Positions 7,041 to 14,976 are shown, counted from the stretch's first letter. The stretch: DNA of 16,106 nucleotides from Sphingomonadales bacterium (GCA_027489295.1 JAIYAA010000100.1:1-16106), one strand, 5' to 3'. Notes: a model not told the origin generated them from the sequence alone. Numbers and translations: made by a program.

Positions 7041-10000
7041 ATGCCGATCGTCAATCGTGGGCCGCAGAGCGTCACTACGCTCGCCACCGGCGCCCTGCCC
7101 AGCCCTGCCCCCGAGCCAGAGTGGAGCATCGGCAGCATCTTCGGTGCGGCCTTCCGGCAGAACAACGTCGTCGGCTCAGGCCTGTCGTTCGCCTCGAACA
7201 TGTGGGGCTCGTTCAACGACATGGACGAGAGCTACAACCCCTGGGACGACATCAAGGGCACGCGATACGAGGACAAGTGGCAGGTCTTCGCCCAGTCCAA
7301 CAACCGCCACTATACCGAGGCCCTCAAGCGCCAGGTCGACATGGAGGCGCGCGACCGGGGGGTCCTCGATAGCGCAGGCTGGACCGGCGTCCTGGCCAAC
7401 TTCGGCGCCAACGTGCTCGACCCCACTGTCCTGATCCCCGTAGGCGGCGAGATCATCAAGGGCGCGCAGGGCGCATACAGGATCGCCGACGTGGCGCTGC
7501 GGTCATCGATCGCGGCCGGCATCAGCACCACGGCGCAGGAGGCGGGGCTTCAAGGCACGCAGGAGACGCGCCCGCTCCAAGACAGCGCGATGAACATCGG
7601 CAGCAACATCATCCTCGGCGGCATCCTCGGCGGCGGCATTGCGGCGCTGCTGTCGAAGGGCGAGCGGCAGACGGTTATGCGGGGATATGACGCGCTGCTG
7701 CCCACAGACGGCGGCGGCGGTCTTTCCGCGGCGCCGGTCAAGCTGTTCACCGAGGGCGAGTTGACCCCTGACGGCGTGGTCAGCGGCGCGGCAGCCAAGG
7801 CCACGCAGTTCCTGTCCCCCAACCTGCGCCTGAACCAGAGCCCGAGCGCCTATGTGCGGCAGGTCGCGCAGCAGCTGGCCGAGAACACGCTGTACCAGGC
7901 CGGGCACGCGGACGGTGTGACCGTAGGCCCGGCAGTCGAACGGCTGGCGAAAATGGCGGCCGATTCCCGCATGGCTGGCGGCGTGCAGCAGATGCGCGCG
8001 ATCTATGCCGAGATGAAGGCCGCCGGCATCCGCATGAAGTTCGATGATTTCTCCGATGCGATCGGGCGTGCGATGCGCGCCGAGGACCGCGGCGAGAACC
8101 CGTTCATCGAGAAGGCCGCGAAGGCGTGGCGCGCGTCGGTGATCGAGCCGTTTTTCCAGGAGGGGAAGGCGGCTGGGCTGTATGCTGAGGGTGACGACGT
8201 CAGCTTCGCGCCGTCTTATTTCCCCCGCCAGTACAACAAGAAGGTGCTCGTCGCGCGCGAGCCGGAGATCAAGGCGGAGTGGGGCCAGTTCATGGAGGGC
8301 CGGATCAAGGCCGACTATGACGCGGCGCGGATGAAGCTGCAGGACGAAATCGCCGGGCTCGATCAGCAGGTCGTCGACCTTCAGCTCACCCCGGAAGCGC
8401 GGGCTAAGGCACTGGACTCGCTCGATCAGCAGTCGACGCAGCTGGACGCCGACTATGCCGAAGAAGCCCTGAAGGTTGCGCAGATTGCCGAACTGCGGCG
8501 CACCGCAGTAGCAGCGAAGAAGGCGGGTGATCTTGCAGGTGAGAAGCTGGCAAAGGAGCAGGCTGCCAGCATCCAGGCCGAAGGTGGTCAACGGCTTGCT
8601 GAATACCAGAAATTGAAAGGATCGGTTAGCGGTCGAAGGAAGCGCGTCGACTTTGGCTATGCGGGATTGGAAAGCCGAAATCAGGCTTTGCTAAACCGCC
8701 TGAATGATCTGGACTTAGCAAATCAGCGTGCCCTCCGCAGGCTGGTGGATCGAGGGCGTAAGCTGGAGCAGCGCGTTGCTGACCTCACGCCAGATCGATT
8801 TGATAAAGAAATCAGCGCGATGCGGACGCAGTTTGCTGATGTGCTAGCAAAACAGGAGCGCGCCGCCGAGCGGCTGGGGCGCTTGAAGGAAACCGCGCCC
8901 GATGAAGCTATGACCAAGGCGGTGATCGCGCAGGAGGCCAAGCTCGGCCCAGCGCGCGAGGAAAAGCTGCGGGCAATCGACGAACAGCTCCAGCAGGTGG
9001 AGGAACTGGGCCGGCTATGGCGCGAGCGCGCGAGCGGCGATCCTGCCGAATTGAAGGGGATGATTGCGGACCTCAACGCCAAGATCGAGAACGAGGTCAT
9101 CGGCGCCAGCAACGCATCTCAACGCCGAGGCGCAACGGCAGCTCGGCTGGAAGAGCGCTTGAAGACAATGGACCCGGCCCGCATCGGCGACCAGGTCAAG
9201 CGCCTCGCCGAGCGCCGCGCCGCCAAGATCCGCGAGTTCCTCGACACCTGGGAAATCAAGAAGCTCGGCGAAAACATCGACCCATTCGACCCCGGCGCGA
9301 TGCCCCGCTTCAAGGAGCTGGCGAAGGATGTCATCGACGACATCTACGACAAGCTGACCGGCCGGGATTACGGCGCATCCGCGTCCGTGGCGCCGGAATA
9401 TATGACCCCGATCGAGCGCGGTCCGGTCAAGGAACGGACGCTGCCGATCCCCGACGCGATGCTGGAAAAGCAGGGCGTGCTCGACAACGATGTGATCGAT
9501 GTCATGCACCGCTATGCCCGCACCCTGGCGGCCGATGTCGAGTTGACCCGGAAGTTTGGTGACGCTCGCCTCGACGGTCCGCTGCAGAAGATCGCCGAGG
9601 AATATCGCCAGTTGCGCAAGGGGGTGACCGATCCGGGGGAACTCGCCAAACTGGACAAGCGGCAGCGCGCCGACCAGCGCGACCTCGAAGCCCTGCGCGA
9701 CCTCGTGCGCGGCACCTACAAGGCAGCCGAGAACGGCAGCAACTTCGCCCGCGTCGTCCGGGTAGCCAACCACTACAATTTCATCCGGCACATGGGCGGC
9801 GTCGTCGTGTCCAGCCTCAACGACATCTACCGTCCGGCAATGGTGCTCGGGCTCAAGAGCTTCATGGCGGACGGCGTAGGGCCGCTGCTCAAGGGCAGCG
9901 TGGGCGTGAAGATGTCGGTAAAGGAGGCTCAGCTTGCCGGCACCGTCCTCGAGCGCGTGCTGGCCCACCGACTGACGTCGATCACTGGTATCGCCGACCC

Positions 10001-11009
10001 AATGGAGCGCGGCACGCCGATCGAGCGGATGATGGCGAACATGAGCCACGTCGGCAGCACCTGGAGCGGTATCACGCTCTGGAACGATACCATGCAGTCG
10101 CTGACGTCGATCATCACGCAGAACAATCTCCTCGGCGGCCAGTTCAACACCCGCGAACTGGCGTTCCTCGGCATCGATCCTGACATGGCGGGCCGCATCG
10201 CCAAGCAGTATGAGGTGCACGGCGATATGATGGACGGCGTGCATGTGGCGAACACGGAAGCCTGGACCGATGCCGACGCAATCCGCAGCTATCGGGCCGC
10301 GGTGGCGAAGGAGGTCGATCGGGTGATTGTGGCGCCCGGCGCCGGTGACGTGCCGCTGTTCGCCCGCACGCCCATCGGGAAGCTGCTGTTCCAGTTCCGC
10401 TCGTTCAGCGCAGCAGCATGGTCGAAGGTGTTCCTTTCCGGCATGGCGGAGAGCAAGGCGCGGTTCCTGTCCGGCACCATCGCCATGGCCTCGCTGGGCA
10501 TCATGAGCGCCTATCTCAGCGCCTGGCGTGGCGGCTCGAAGTCCTTCGAGAAGTTCCAGGAGAAGGCCAAGAACCCCGGGTTTCTGATCGGTGAGGGCCT
10601 GGACCGCGCTGGCGTGTTCACGCTCGGTTTCGACTTCGCCAACACCGGCGAGAAGGTGGTGCAGTCCACCACCGGCTTCAGCTTCAACCCGCTCAAGTTC
10701 CCGCTGCAGCTGGGCGGACGGGCATTCGTGCCCAGCGCCCCGGTTGAAGGGGAGAGCCAGCGCTATTCGACGCGCGGACCGGTTGGCGCGATCGGCGGCC
10801 CTACGGCGGGGCTGATCTTCGAGGATGTGCCGGCGGCGGCAATGGGCGGCGTCGCTGCTCTCCGCGGTCGCCCGGTCACCTCAGGGCAGCGCCGCGCCGC
10901 CCAGAGCCTGCTTCCCTACCAGAGCTTTCTCGGCTTCCGGGAGGCGGTGCAGGCGATGAACGGCGACAGCCCCTATGCCGACCAGATGGGCACCGACTGG
11001 GCGTTCTAG
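7041..11009 (+). CDS. Internal virion protein D (T7 gp16-like ejection protein)
   Basis: 1322 aa, very close to T7 gp16 (1318 aa). GAGG at 7029-7032 precedes the ATG by 8 bases. The N terminus (MPIVNRGPQSVTT..) shows no lytic transglycosylase motif, unlike T7 gp16. Residues 30-170 include YNPWDDIKGTRYEDKWQVFAQSNN and a Gly-rich hydrophobic stretch near 190-206 (NIILGGILGGGIAALL). Residues about 415-720 are a long charged coiled coil. The C-terminal third contains HYNFIRHMGGVVVSSLNDIYRPAMV and a hydrophobic stretch near 1143-1163 (SGTIAMASLGIMSAYLSAW), suitable for membrane insertion. Such proteins form the inner-membrane part of the ejection conduit and help pull DNA in. Base composition dips within the coiled coil (8581-8820). 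Its stop TAG (11007-11009) overlaps the stop of the antisense methyltransferase gene. Confidence 0.8.
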   Translation: MPIVNRGPQSVTTLATGALPSPAPEPEWSIGSIFGAAFRQNNVVGSGLSFASNMWGSFNDMDESYNPWDDIKGTRYEDKWQVFAQSNNRHYTEALKRQVDMEARDRGVLDSAGWTGVLANFGANVLDPTVLIPVGGEIIKGAQGAYRIADVALRSSIAAGISTTAQEAGLQGTQETRPLQDSAMNIGSNIILGGILGGGIAALLSKGERQTVMRGYDALLPTDGGGGLSAAPVKLFTEGELTPDGVVSGAAAKATQFLSPNLRLNQSPSAYVRQVAQQLAENTLYQAGHADGVTVGPAVERLAKMAADSRMAGGVQQMRAIYAEMKAAGIRMKFDDFSDAIGRAMRAEDRGENPFIEKAAKAWRASVIEPFFQEGKAAGLYAEGDDVSFAPSYFPRQYNKKVLVAREPEIKAEWGQFMEGRIKADYDAARMKLQDEIAGLDQQVVDLQLTPEARAKALDSLDQQSTQLDADYAEEALKVAQIAELRRTAVAAKKAGDLAGEKLAKEQAASIQAEGGQRLAEYQKLKGSVSGRRKRVDFGYAGLESRNQALLNRLNDLDLANQRALRRLVDRGRKLEQRVADLTPDRFDKEISAMRTQFADVLAKQERAAERLGRLKETAPDEAMTKAVIAQEAKLGPAREEKLRAIDEQLQQVEELGRLWRERASGDPAELKGMIADLNAKIENEVIGASNASQRRGATAARLEERLKTMDPARIGDQVKRLAERRAAKIREFLDTWEIKKLGENIDPFDPGAMPRFKELAKDVIDDIYDKLTGRDYGASASVAPEYMTPIERGPVKERTLPIPDAMLEKQGVLDNDVIDVMHRYARTLAADVELTRKFGDARLDGPLQKIAEEYRQLRKGVTDPGELAKLDKRQRADQRDLEALRDLVRGTYKAAENGSNFARVVRVANHYNFIRHMGGVVVSSLNDIYRPAMVLGLKSFMADGVGPLLKGSVGVKMSVKEAQLAGTVLERVLAHRLTSITGIADPMERGTPIERMMANMSHVGSTWSGITLWNDTMQSLTSIITQNNLLGGQFNTRELAFLGIDPDMAGRIAKQYEVHGDMMDGVHVANTEAWTDADAIRSYRAAVAKEVDRVIVAPGAGDVPLFARTPIGKLLFQFRSFSAAAWSKVFLSGMAESKARFLSGTIAMASLGIMSAYLSAWRGGSKSFEKFQEKAKNPGFLIGEGLDRAGVFTLGFDFANTGEKVVQSTTGFSFNPLKFPLQLGGRAFVPSAPVEGESQRYSTRGPVGAIGGPTAGLIFEDVPAAAMGGVAALRGRPVTSGQRRAAQSLLPYQSFLGFREAVQAMNGDSPYADQMGTDWAF

Positions 11010-11830
11010 CTGGGGTTCCGCAGCTTGTTCACCCAGACGTCCAACCCCGGCCCTGGCTTGCCGCGCAAGGACAGCGACAGAGCCCTCGCCGAAGCGTGAT
11101 TGTGCGCCGACACACTGCGAGCAATATCGGCAGGGATCTCGCCCTTGGTGGCGAGAATTTGGCAGTCGCTCAGCTCGAAGTGGTCATTGTCATGCACGAC
11201 GCTGATCTTGTAGCCAGTGTCGTCCCACCCCTGCTTGGCGAATTGGGCGGCCCACCATTCATGCTCGTGCAGCAGGTTGTGCGTCGGGTCGCTGCGAAGG
11301 TTCAGCAGGTGCCCGAACCGATCGCCGACATAGGGGCCGGATTCCAGCATCGGCATCATGTGCCACTGCACTGATTTGCATACCCGGCTGATCTCGGCGA
11401 GCACCGCATCCTTGTCCGGTGTGGTGATATGCTCGAGCGCGTGGACCGAATAGACGACGTCGAAATAGTCGTCCTCGTACGGCAGCTTGACGCCGTCGGG
11501 CTTGATCACGTTCGGGCTCAGCCGGTTCTTTACCGCCCAGTCCGACAGATCGGTGCCGTGCGCCTCGACGTCGAACGACTCCAGATGATTGACGATGACG
11601 CCGATCGCGCAACCGATCTCCAACGTCCGTTTCGGCTTGAACAGCCGGTAAATGGTCTCGGCGATCTCGAAATAGGTGCGATTTTTCGGGGCGTTTTCGA
11701 GATAATCGGAATACTGCGTGCCCCGCTCCGACCCCTGCTGGTAATAGGCCTCGTCGAACGCTGTGTCGGTTTCTTTCTCAAGTGTGTCCATCACGTGAAC
11801 ATCACCGAGTAGTCGCTGGACCAGTTTCAT
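11006..11830 (-). CDS. Class I SAM-dependent methyltransferase (antisense accessory gene)
   Basis: 274 aa. A Rossmann-fold methyltransferase: motif I LEIGCAIG (residues 70-77), an acidic residue at the next strand end (HGTDLS, Asp94), and the YFDVVYSVHALEHI segment (122-135) typical of Methyltransf_11-like enzymes. A His/Trp-rich region NLLHEHEWW follows. The substrate is not evident; relatives act on small molecules, sugars, lipids or proteins, and no DNA-methyltransferase catalytic motif (DPPY/NPPY or PC) is seen. Start ATG 11830-11828 has AGGGGG about 9 nt upstream, and a plausible promoter lies at 11857-11885. Its base composition is lower in GC than the flanking virion genes, which suggests separate acquisition. 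It lies antisense between the last ejection protein and the tailspike, sharing CTAG with the former's stop. A role in modifying host surface glycans or lipids is a guess from position. Confidence 0.78.
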   Translation of the reverse strand: MKLVQRLLGDVHVMDTLEKETDTAFDEAYYQQGSERGTQYSDYLENAPKNRTYFEIAETIYRLFKPKRTLEIGCAIGVIVNHLESFDVEAHGTDLSDWAVKNRLSPNVIKPDGVKLPYEDDYFDVVYSVHALEHITTPDKDAVLAEISRVCKSVQWHMMPMLESGPYVGDRFGHLLNLRSDPTHNLLHEHEWWAAQFAKQGWDDTGYKISVVHDNDHFELSDCQILATKGEIPADIARSVSAHNHASARALSLSLRGKPGPGLDVWVNKLRNPS

Positions 11831-11856
11831 CGAATCATGCCCCCTAATGAAGCGTT

Positions 11857-11885
11857 ACGATACACGGCCATATAACTGCGGTCAC
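11857..11885 (-). promoter_or_regulatory. Candidate sigma-70-type promoter for the methyltransferase
   Basis: On the minus strand GTGACC (11885-11880) and TATCGT (11862-11857) are separated by exactly 17 nt, each matching 4 of 6 consensus positions. The predicted transcript would start near 11850 and carry the AGGGGG ribosome binding site before ATG 11830. The -35 box touches the stop codon of the upstream membrane-protein gene. Confidence 0.4.
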
Positions 11886-12151
11886 TAGTGCGCGTCCCAA
11901 TCGCCTCCAGCTGCGTCAATATTGCAGGGATTGCGTGGGTCCAAACCTTTGCACCGGATAGCATCTAGGCCACCGGCAGCCATTATTGTTGCAGATGCGA
12001 TACAGATCGCGACCAAGCCGCCGAACATCCAACCGACGCGCGGTCGGCGCAGCGCCTGACCAACACGGTGCCCGATCACCGCCGCCAGCAAATAGGCGCC
12101 GATCACCGCGAAGGCGAGCACAAGTGCTGCCGCAAGCCCGAGAAGCTGCAT
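11885..12151 (-). CDS. Small antisense membrane protein, two predicted TM segments
   Basis: 88 aa from ATG 12151-12149 (MQLLGLAAALVLAFAVIGAYLLAAVIG). A longer in-frame start at 12238 exists but would overlap the tailspike start and adds residues that look non-coding. Two hydrophobic segments are visible (about 3-27 and 43-60) around a basic loop HRVGQALRRPRVG, then a Cys-containing tail CKGLDPRNPCNIDAAGGDWDAH. With TMs in this order the tail and N terminus would share a side; the two tail cysteines could pair if periplasmic. No family recognised. It lies upstream of the methyltransferase on the same strand, 54 bases apart. Small membrane proteins in such positions are often superinfection-exclusion or lysogenic-conversion factors, but nothing here proves it. 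Confidence 0.6.
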   Translation of the reverse strand: MQLLGLAAALVLAFAVIGAYLLAAVIGHRVGQALRRPRVGWMFGGLVAICIASATIMAAGGLDAIRCKGLDPRNPCNIDAAGGDWDAH

Positions 12152-12157
12152 TGCGGC

Positions 12158-12186
12158 ATAGTGCCTGATTGCCCCGCTCGATTCAA
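12158..12186 (-). promoter_or_regulatory. Possible minus-strand promoter for the small membrane protein gene
   Basis: TTGAAT (12186-12181) and CACTAT (12163-12158) are 17 nt apart on the minus strand. The predicted start of transcription falls at about the ATG at 12151, again suggesting a leaderless message, and no Shine-Dalgarno is present. The -35 part is inside the repeated motif. Confidence 0.3.
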
Positions 12187-12193
12187 GGCGAGC
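12174..12193. repeat. GANTC-containing pseudo-palindromic motif, copy 3
   Basis: CCGCTCGATTCAAGG at 12174-12188, identical to 4462-4476. It continues into CGAGC, so GCTCG (12176-12180) and CGAGC (12189-12193) form a 5-bp inverted repeat around an 8-base centre. It lies 23 nt upstream of the minus-strand start at 12151 and about 45 nt upstream of the tailspike ATG on the plus strand. Confidence 0.7.
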
Positions 12194-12237
12194 CGACTGG
12201 CCCGTAGACCCTGCGCCAACTTCCATAGAGGCGCGCA

Positions 12238-14385
12238 ATGGCGGTCGAAACCACCACGACGATTACCGGACCGCTGCCGACCAACGGCACCACGACGGTC
12301 TTCAACTTCACCTTTCAGGCCATGAGCGCCGACGAGGTGGACGTGTTCACCGTCGATGCCTCCGGCAACATCGCATCGATCGCGGGGTTCACCGCAACCC
12401 TTGCCGACGTCGGCGGCTACATCACCTGCGATACCGCTCCCCCGTCAGGCCTCAGCCTCTACATCGCGTCCAACCCGGATTTCCGGCAGCAGATCGCATT
12501 CGAGCGCGGATCCCGCTGGCTGCCCGACCCCGTGAACGAGGGCCTCGACCGATCGGCGGCGCGCGACTTGTTCCTGCGTTCGCGGCTGAGCCTTCTGTCC
12601 AGCGCGGCGATGCTCATCCCCGCCCTCCGCGCCGGCAAGTTCCTCGCGTGGGATGGTGCTGGCAACCCGTATCCTGCAAGCGGAACCGGTGCCGACGGGG
12701 CCCTGCGGACCGATATCGCAAAGACCACCGGCGCCCAGTATGTCGGCTTCCGCGGGCGAACGGCGTTCGACAAGCTCAACGAGGTGCCCAGCGTCGAGGA
12801 TGCGGGCGCGGTAGGCGACGGCGTCACCGATGATGGCGACGCGATCAACCTCGCGCTCTCGACCTACCAGACCGTGCGGTTTCAGCCGGGCAAGGTCTAC
12901 TACACGAGCAAGCGCCTCGTCGTGCCGACGACCTGCCGCCGCATCTACGGGCAAGGTGCGCTGGTGAAGGGCCCCGGGTCCGGCGGCACCGTCGACGGCT
13001 TCCACTTCGAGAATTTCAACCAGGGCCCGAACACGTTCCCCACCTGGCACCGCAGCTTCGTGTCTCGCGACTATGAGCTGCCGGGCCTCTACGATTTCCG
13101 GCGCGCGATCAGCATTCTGAACGCGGCGTTCCTGCCGATCAGCAGCGACATCATCGGCTTTTGCTACGACGGCATCTACATCGAAGCGACGACCGGCCCT
13201 TACAGCTGGGCGGTCCAGAACGTCATCCGTGCCGACATGGTGCAGCAGTGCGAGAACGCTATCCACCTCGTTACCGTCGGCGGATCGGTCGAGGGCATCC
13301 AGGGCGTCGACGTCCATATCCCCTACTCGTCGGGGAATGGCTGCGGCATCCGCGGGACGTTCGATGGCGTCAACGCCAACATCAATTTCAACATCTTCCG
13401 CTTCGGGAACCTCGACGGCAACGGGCGCGTGCCGCTGTCTGCCTATGCGGTCAACTTCAGCCACGAGCTGAGCACCACCATCAACACATTCCTGTTCGAC
13501 AACGAGCCGATCAACATGAACCCGATCGGCGCGGCTTCCCCGTATGTGAAGATCAACCAGCAGGAAGTCGTGCAGTCGGGGCGGTATCTCGGCAACGGGT
13601 TCGCACCCTACAACTACGGCGGCTTCCTGCCGGGGGGCTATCGCACGACGGCAGCGCCCGGCGCGGGTACGATGACGATCTACGTCGACCAGTCCGTCGC
13701 CACCACGGGCATTGGCAGTTCGGCGTCGCCCTACAAGACCATCGCCGAGGCAATCGACGCGCTGCAGGACATGGACGGCTTCGGCTACACGGTTGTGATC
13801 TCGATGGCGGCCGGTACCTATTCCGAGGCCGTCTTGATCGACACGCGCTCGGCTGGCTCCGGCAATTGGCGCATCATCATGCAGCCGACAAGCGGGACGG
13901 TCACGCTCACCGGCGGAATCACCGTCACTGGCCCCTGCTATGTGATCCTGCAGAACTTCACGGTGACGACCAAGGGCATCACGTCCTCGGTCAACGCCTA
14001 TGTCGGCGTGAACAACATCACGTTCGGAGCGGCGACCGGACAGGCGCACCTCGTCGCCGCATTCGGTGGCGCGCTTGAGATCCAGGCCAACTATTCGATC
14101 ACCGGCGGCGCTGCGGTGCACGTACAGGCGGATCGCGGCGGGCGCATCGTGGGTGCGAGCCGAACGGTGACGCTCACCGGCACACCCGCATTCTCCAACG
14201 TCTTCGCTCTCGCCAGCATGGCGGGCTCGCTGATCGACTTCGGGGGCAGCACCTTCACCGGGTCGGCAACGGGCGTCCGCTACAGCGCCACCGCTCTCGG
14301 GCTGATCAACACGAACGGCGGCGGTGCGAGCTTCCTTCCCGGCAACAGCGCCGGCTCAACCACCGGCGGCGGCCAGTATGTCTGA
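12238..14385 (+). CDS. Tailspike / tail fibre with T7-fibre-like N terminus and beta-helix body
   Basis: 715 aa. Residues 1-150 (MAVETTTTITGPLPTNGTTTVFNFTFQAMSADEVDVFTVD..) resemble the N-terminal virion-binding domain of T7 gp17-type fibres. At residue about 187, VEDAGAVGDGVTDDGDAINLAL is the classical entry into a pectate-lyase-like right-handed beta-helix. A second beta-helix region starts near 478 (TIYVDQSVATTGIGSSASPYKTIAEAIDAL), followed by Gly/Thr/Ser-rich repeats. The end FLPGNSAGSTTGGGQYV is a C-terminal cap motif common in such spikes. AGAGG at 12226-12230 is 7 bases before the ATG. Role: receptor binding, probably with depolymerase activity on capsule or exopolysaccharide; catalytic residues cannot be assigned from sequence alone. 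No separate chaperone gene follows. Confidence 0.85.
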   Translation: MAVETTTTITGPLPTNGTTTVFNFTFQAMSADEVDVFTVDASGNIASIAGFTATLADVGGYITCDTAPPSGLSLYIASNPDFRQQIAFERGSRWLPDPVNEGLDRSAARDLFLRSRLSLLSSAAMLIPALRAGKFLAWDGAGNPYPASGTGADGALRTDIAKTTGAQYVGFRGRTAFDKLNEVPSVEDAGAVGDGVTDDGDAINLALSTYQTVRFQPGKVYYTSKRLVVPTTCRRIYGQGALVKGPGSGGTVDGFHFENFNQGPNTFPTWHRSFVSRDYELPGLYDFRRAISILNAAFLPISSDIIGFCYDGIYIEATTGPYSWAVQNVIRADMVQQCENAIHLVTVGGSVEGIQGVDVHIPYSSGNGCGIRGTFDGVNANINFNIFRFGNLDGNGRVPLSAYAVNFSHELSTTINTFLFDNEPINMNPIGAASPYVKINQQEVVQSGRYLGNGFAPYNYGGFLPGGYRTTAAPGAGTMTIYVDQSVATTGIGSSASPYKTIAEAIDALQDMDGFGYTVVISMAAGTYSEAVLIDTRSAGSGNWRIIMQPTSGTVTLTGGITVTGPCYVILQNFTVTTKGITSSVNAYVGVNNITFGAATGQAHLVAAFGGALEIQANYSITGGAAVHVQADRGGRIVGASRTVTLTGTPAFSNVFALASMAGSLIDFGGSTFTGSATGVRYSATALGLINTNGGGASFLPGNSAGSTTGGGQYV

Positions 14386-14428
14386 GGCCCGGCCCTCGCG
14401 CGCTCAATCAACCTGAGGAGAAGTGAAC

Positions 14429-14521
14429 ATGGCGACCCACCCCCCGCCCGATCCCACCCCGACCGCCTCTCCCCCGCCCACCCCAACTCCGACAGCCGGC
14501 GGCCCGAAGAGCGAGGACTGA
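14429..14521 (+). CDS. 30-residue Pro/Thr-rich peptide
   Basis: ATG 14429 follows a strong ribosome binding site (GAGGAG, 14415-14420) at good spacing and reads 30 codons to TGA 14519-14521. The peptide is 12 Pro and 6 Thr (THPPPDPTPTASPPPTPTPT), ending AGGPKSED. It lies between the tailspike and the membrane protein gene, 2 bases before the GTG of the latter, so translating it could also couple expression of that gene. No function recognised. It may serve only as a leader for re-initiation. The strong ribosome binding site is the main evidence for translation. Confidence 0.55.
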   Translation: MATHPPPDPTPTASPPPTPTPTAGGPKSED

Positions 14522-14523
14522 CA

Positions 14524-14976
14524 GTGCACCACCCCGAATATCTCTACTATCTGCTGATGTTTGGGGTGGCTGCCCCGGCGGCCTTGCGCGGACGCCGCGT
14601 GGCGGCCGCAATCTTTGGTGTCTGGTGCCTGGCAAAGGCCGGCTACGAGATCGGCCTACCAGAGGCGGAAACGCTGGTGCTGCTTTACAGCGCCGCATTC
14701 GCCTCTCTCGCTGTCGACGTTTGGGTCAGTCTGTGGCGCTACCGTTGGCAGGACATGATCGCATGGCTGTGGTTTATCCCTCTGCAGATCGTCGCCAACC
14801 GCATGCTCGGCAGAACGATCGACCCATGGTTCGCATGGTGGATGCTCTACATCTCGCTGATGCTCCAGATGGCGTTCGTCATTGACCGCCAATGCCTGGC
14901 TTTACCGCTGCGTATCTTGCGGATTGTCAACCAGCTGGTCGCGCAGCGGCGCGGCATGCGGAGGGCGACTGCATGA
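14524..14976 (+). CDS. Polytopic membrane protein of the lysis module (holin-like candidate)
   Basis: 150 aa with GTG start at 14524; GAGG at 14512-14515 gives correct spacing, and the gene sits directly after the small peptide ORF. Hydrophobic segments are near residues 6-21, 26-45, 50-71, 78-95 and 102-120, giving four or five membrane spans with basic residues between them (RGRR, WRYRW) and a basic C terminus (AQRRGMRRATA). No named family recognised. The position just upstream of a spanin-like protein and endolysin suggests a role in lysis or envelope function, perhaps holin or antiholin, but the span number is high for a simple holin. The stop overlaps the next ATG as ATGA (14973-14976). 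Confidence 0.62.
   Translation: MHHPEYLYYLLMFGVAAPAALRGRRVAAAIFGVWCLAKAGYEIGLPEAETLVLLYSAAFASLAVDVWVSLWRYRWQDMIAWLWFIPLQIVANRMLGRTIDPWFAWWMLYISLMLQMAFVIDRQCLALPLRILRIVNQLVAQRRGMRRATA

Noticed and set aside
12152..12238. Extension of the small minus-strand membrane protein to an ATG at 12238
   Set aside because: It would place 29 polar residues before the hydrophobic N terminus, cover the conserved motif, and start on the tailspike ATG itself.
12445..14121. 558-codon minus-strand ORF opposite the tailspike
   Set aside because: Repetitive low-complexity antisense translation; the tailspike frame has clear domains and a ribosome binding site.
14386..14410. Possible terminator after the tailspike (GAGGCCCGGCCCTC)
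   Set aside because: Only a 4-bp perfect stem can be drawn and there is no T-run after it.
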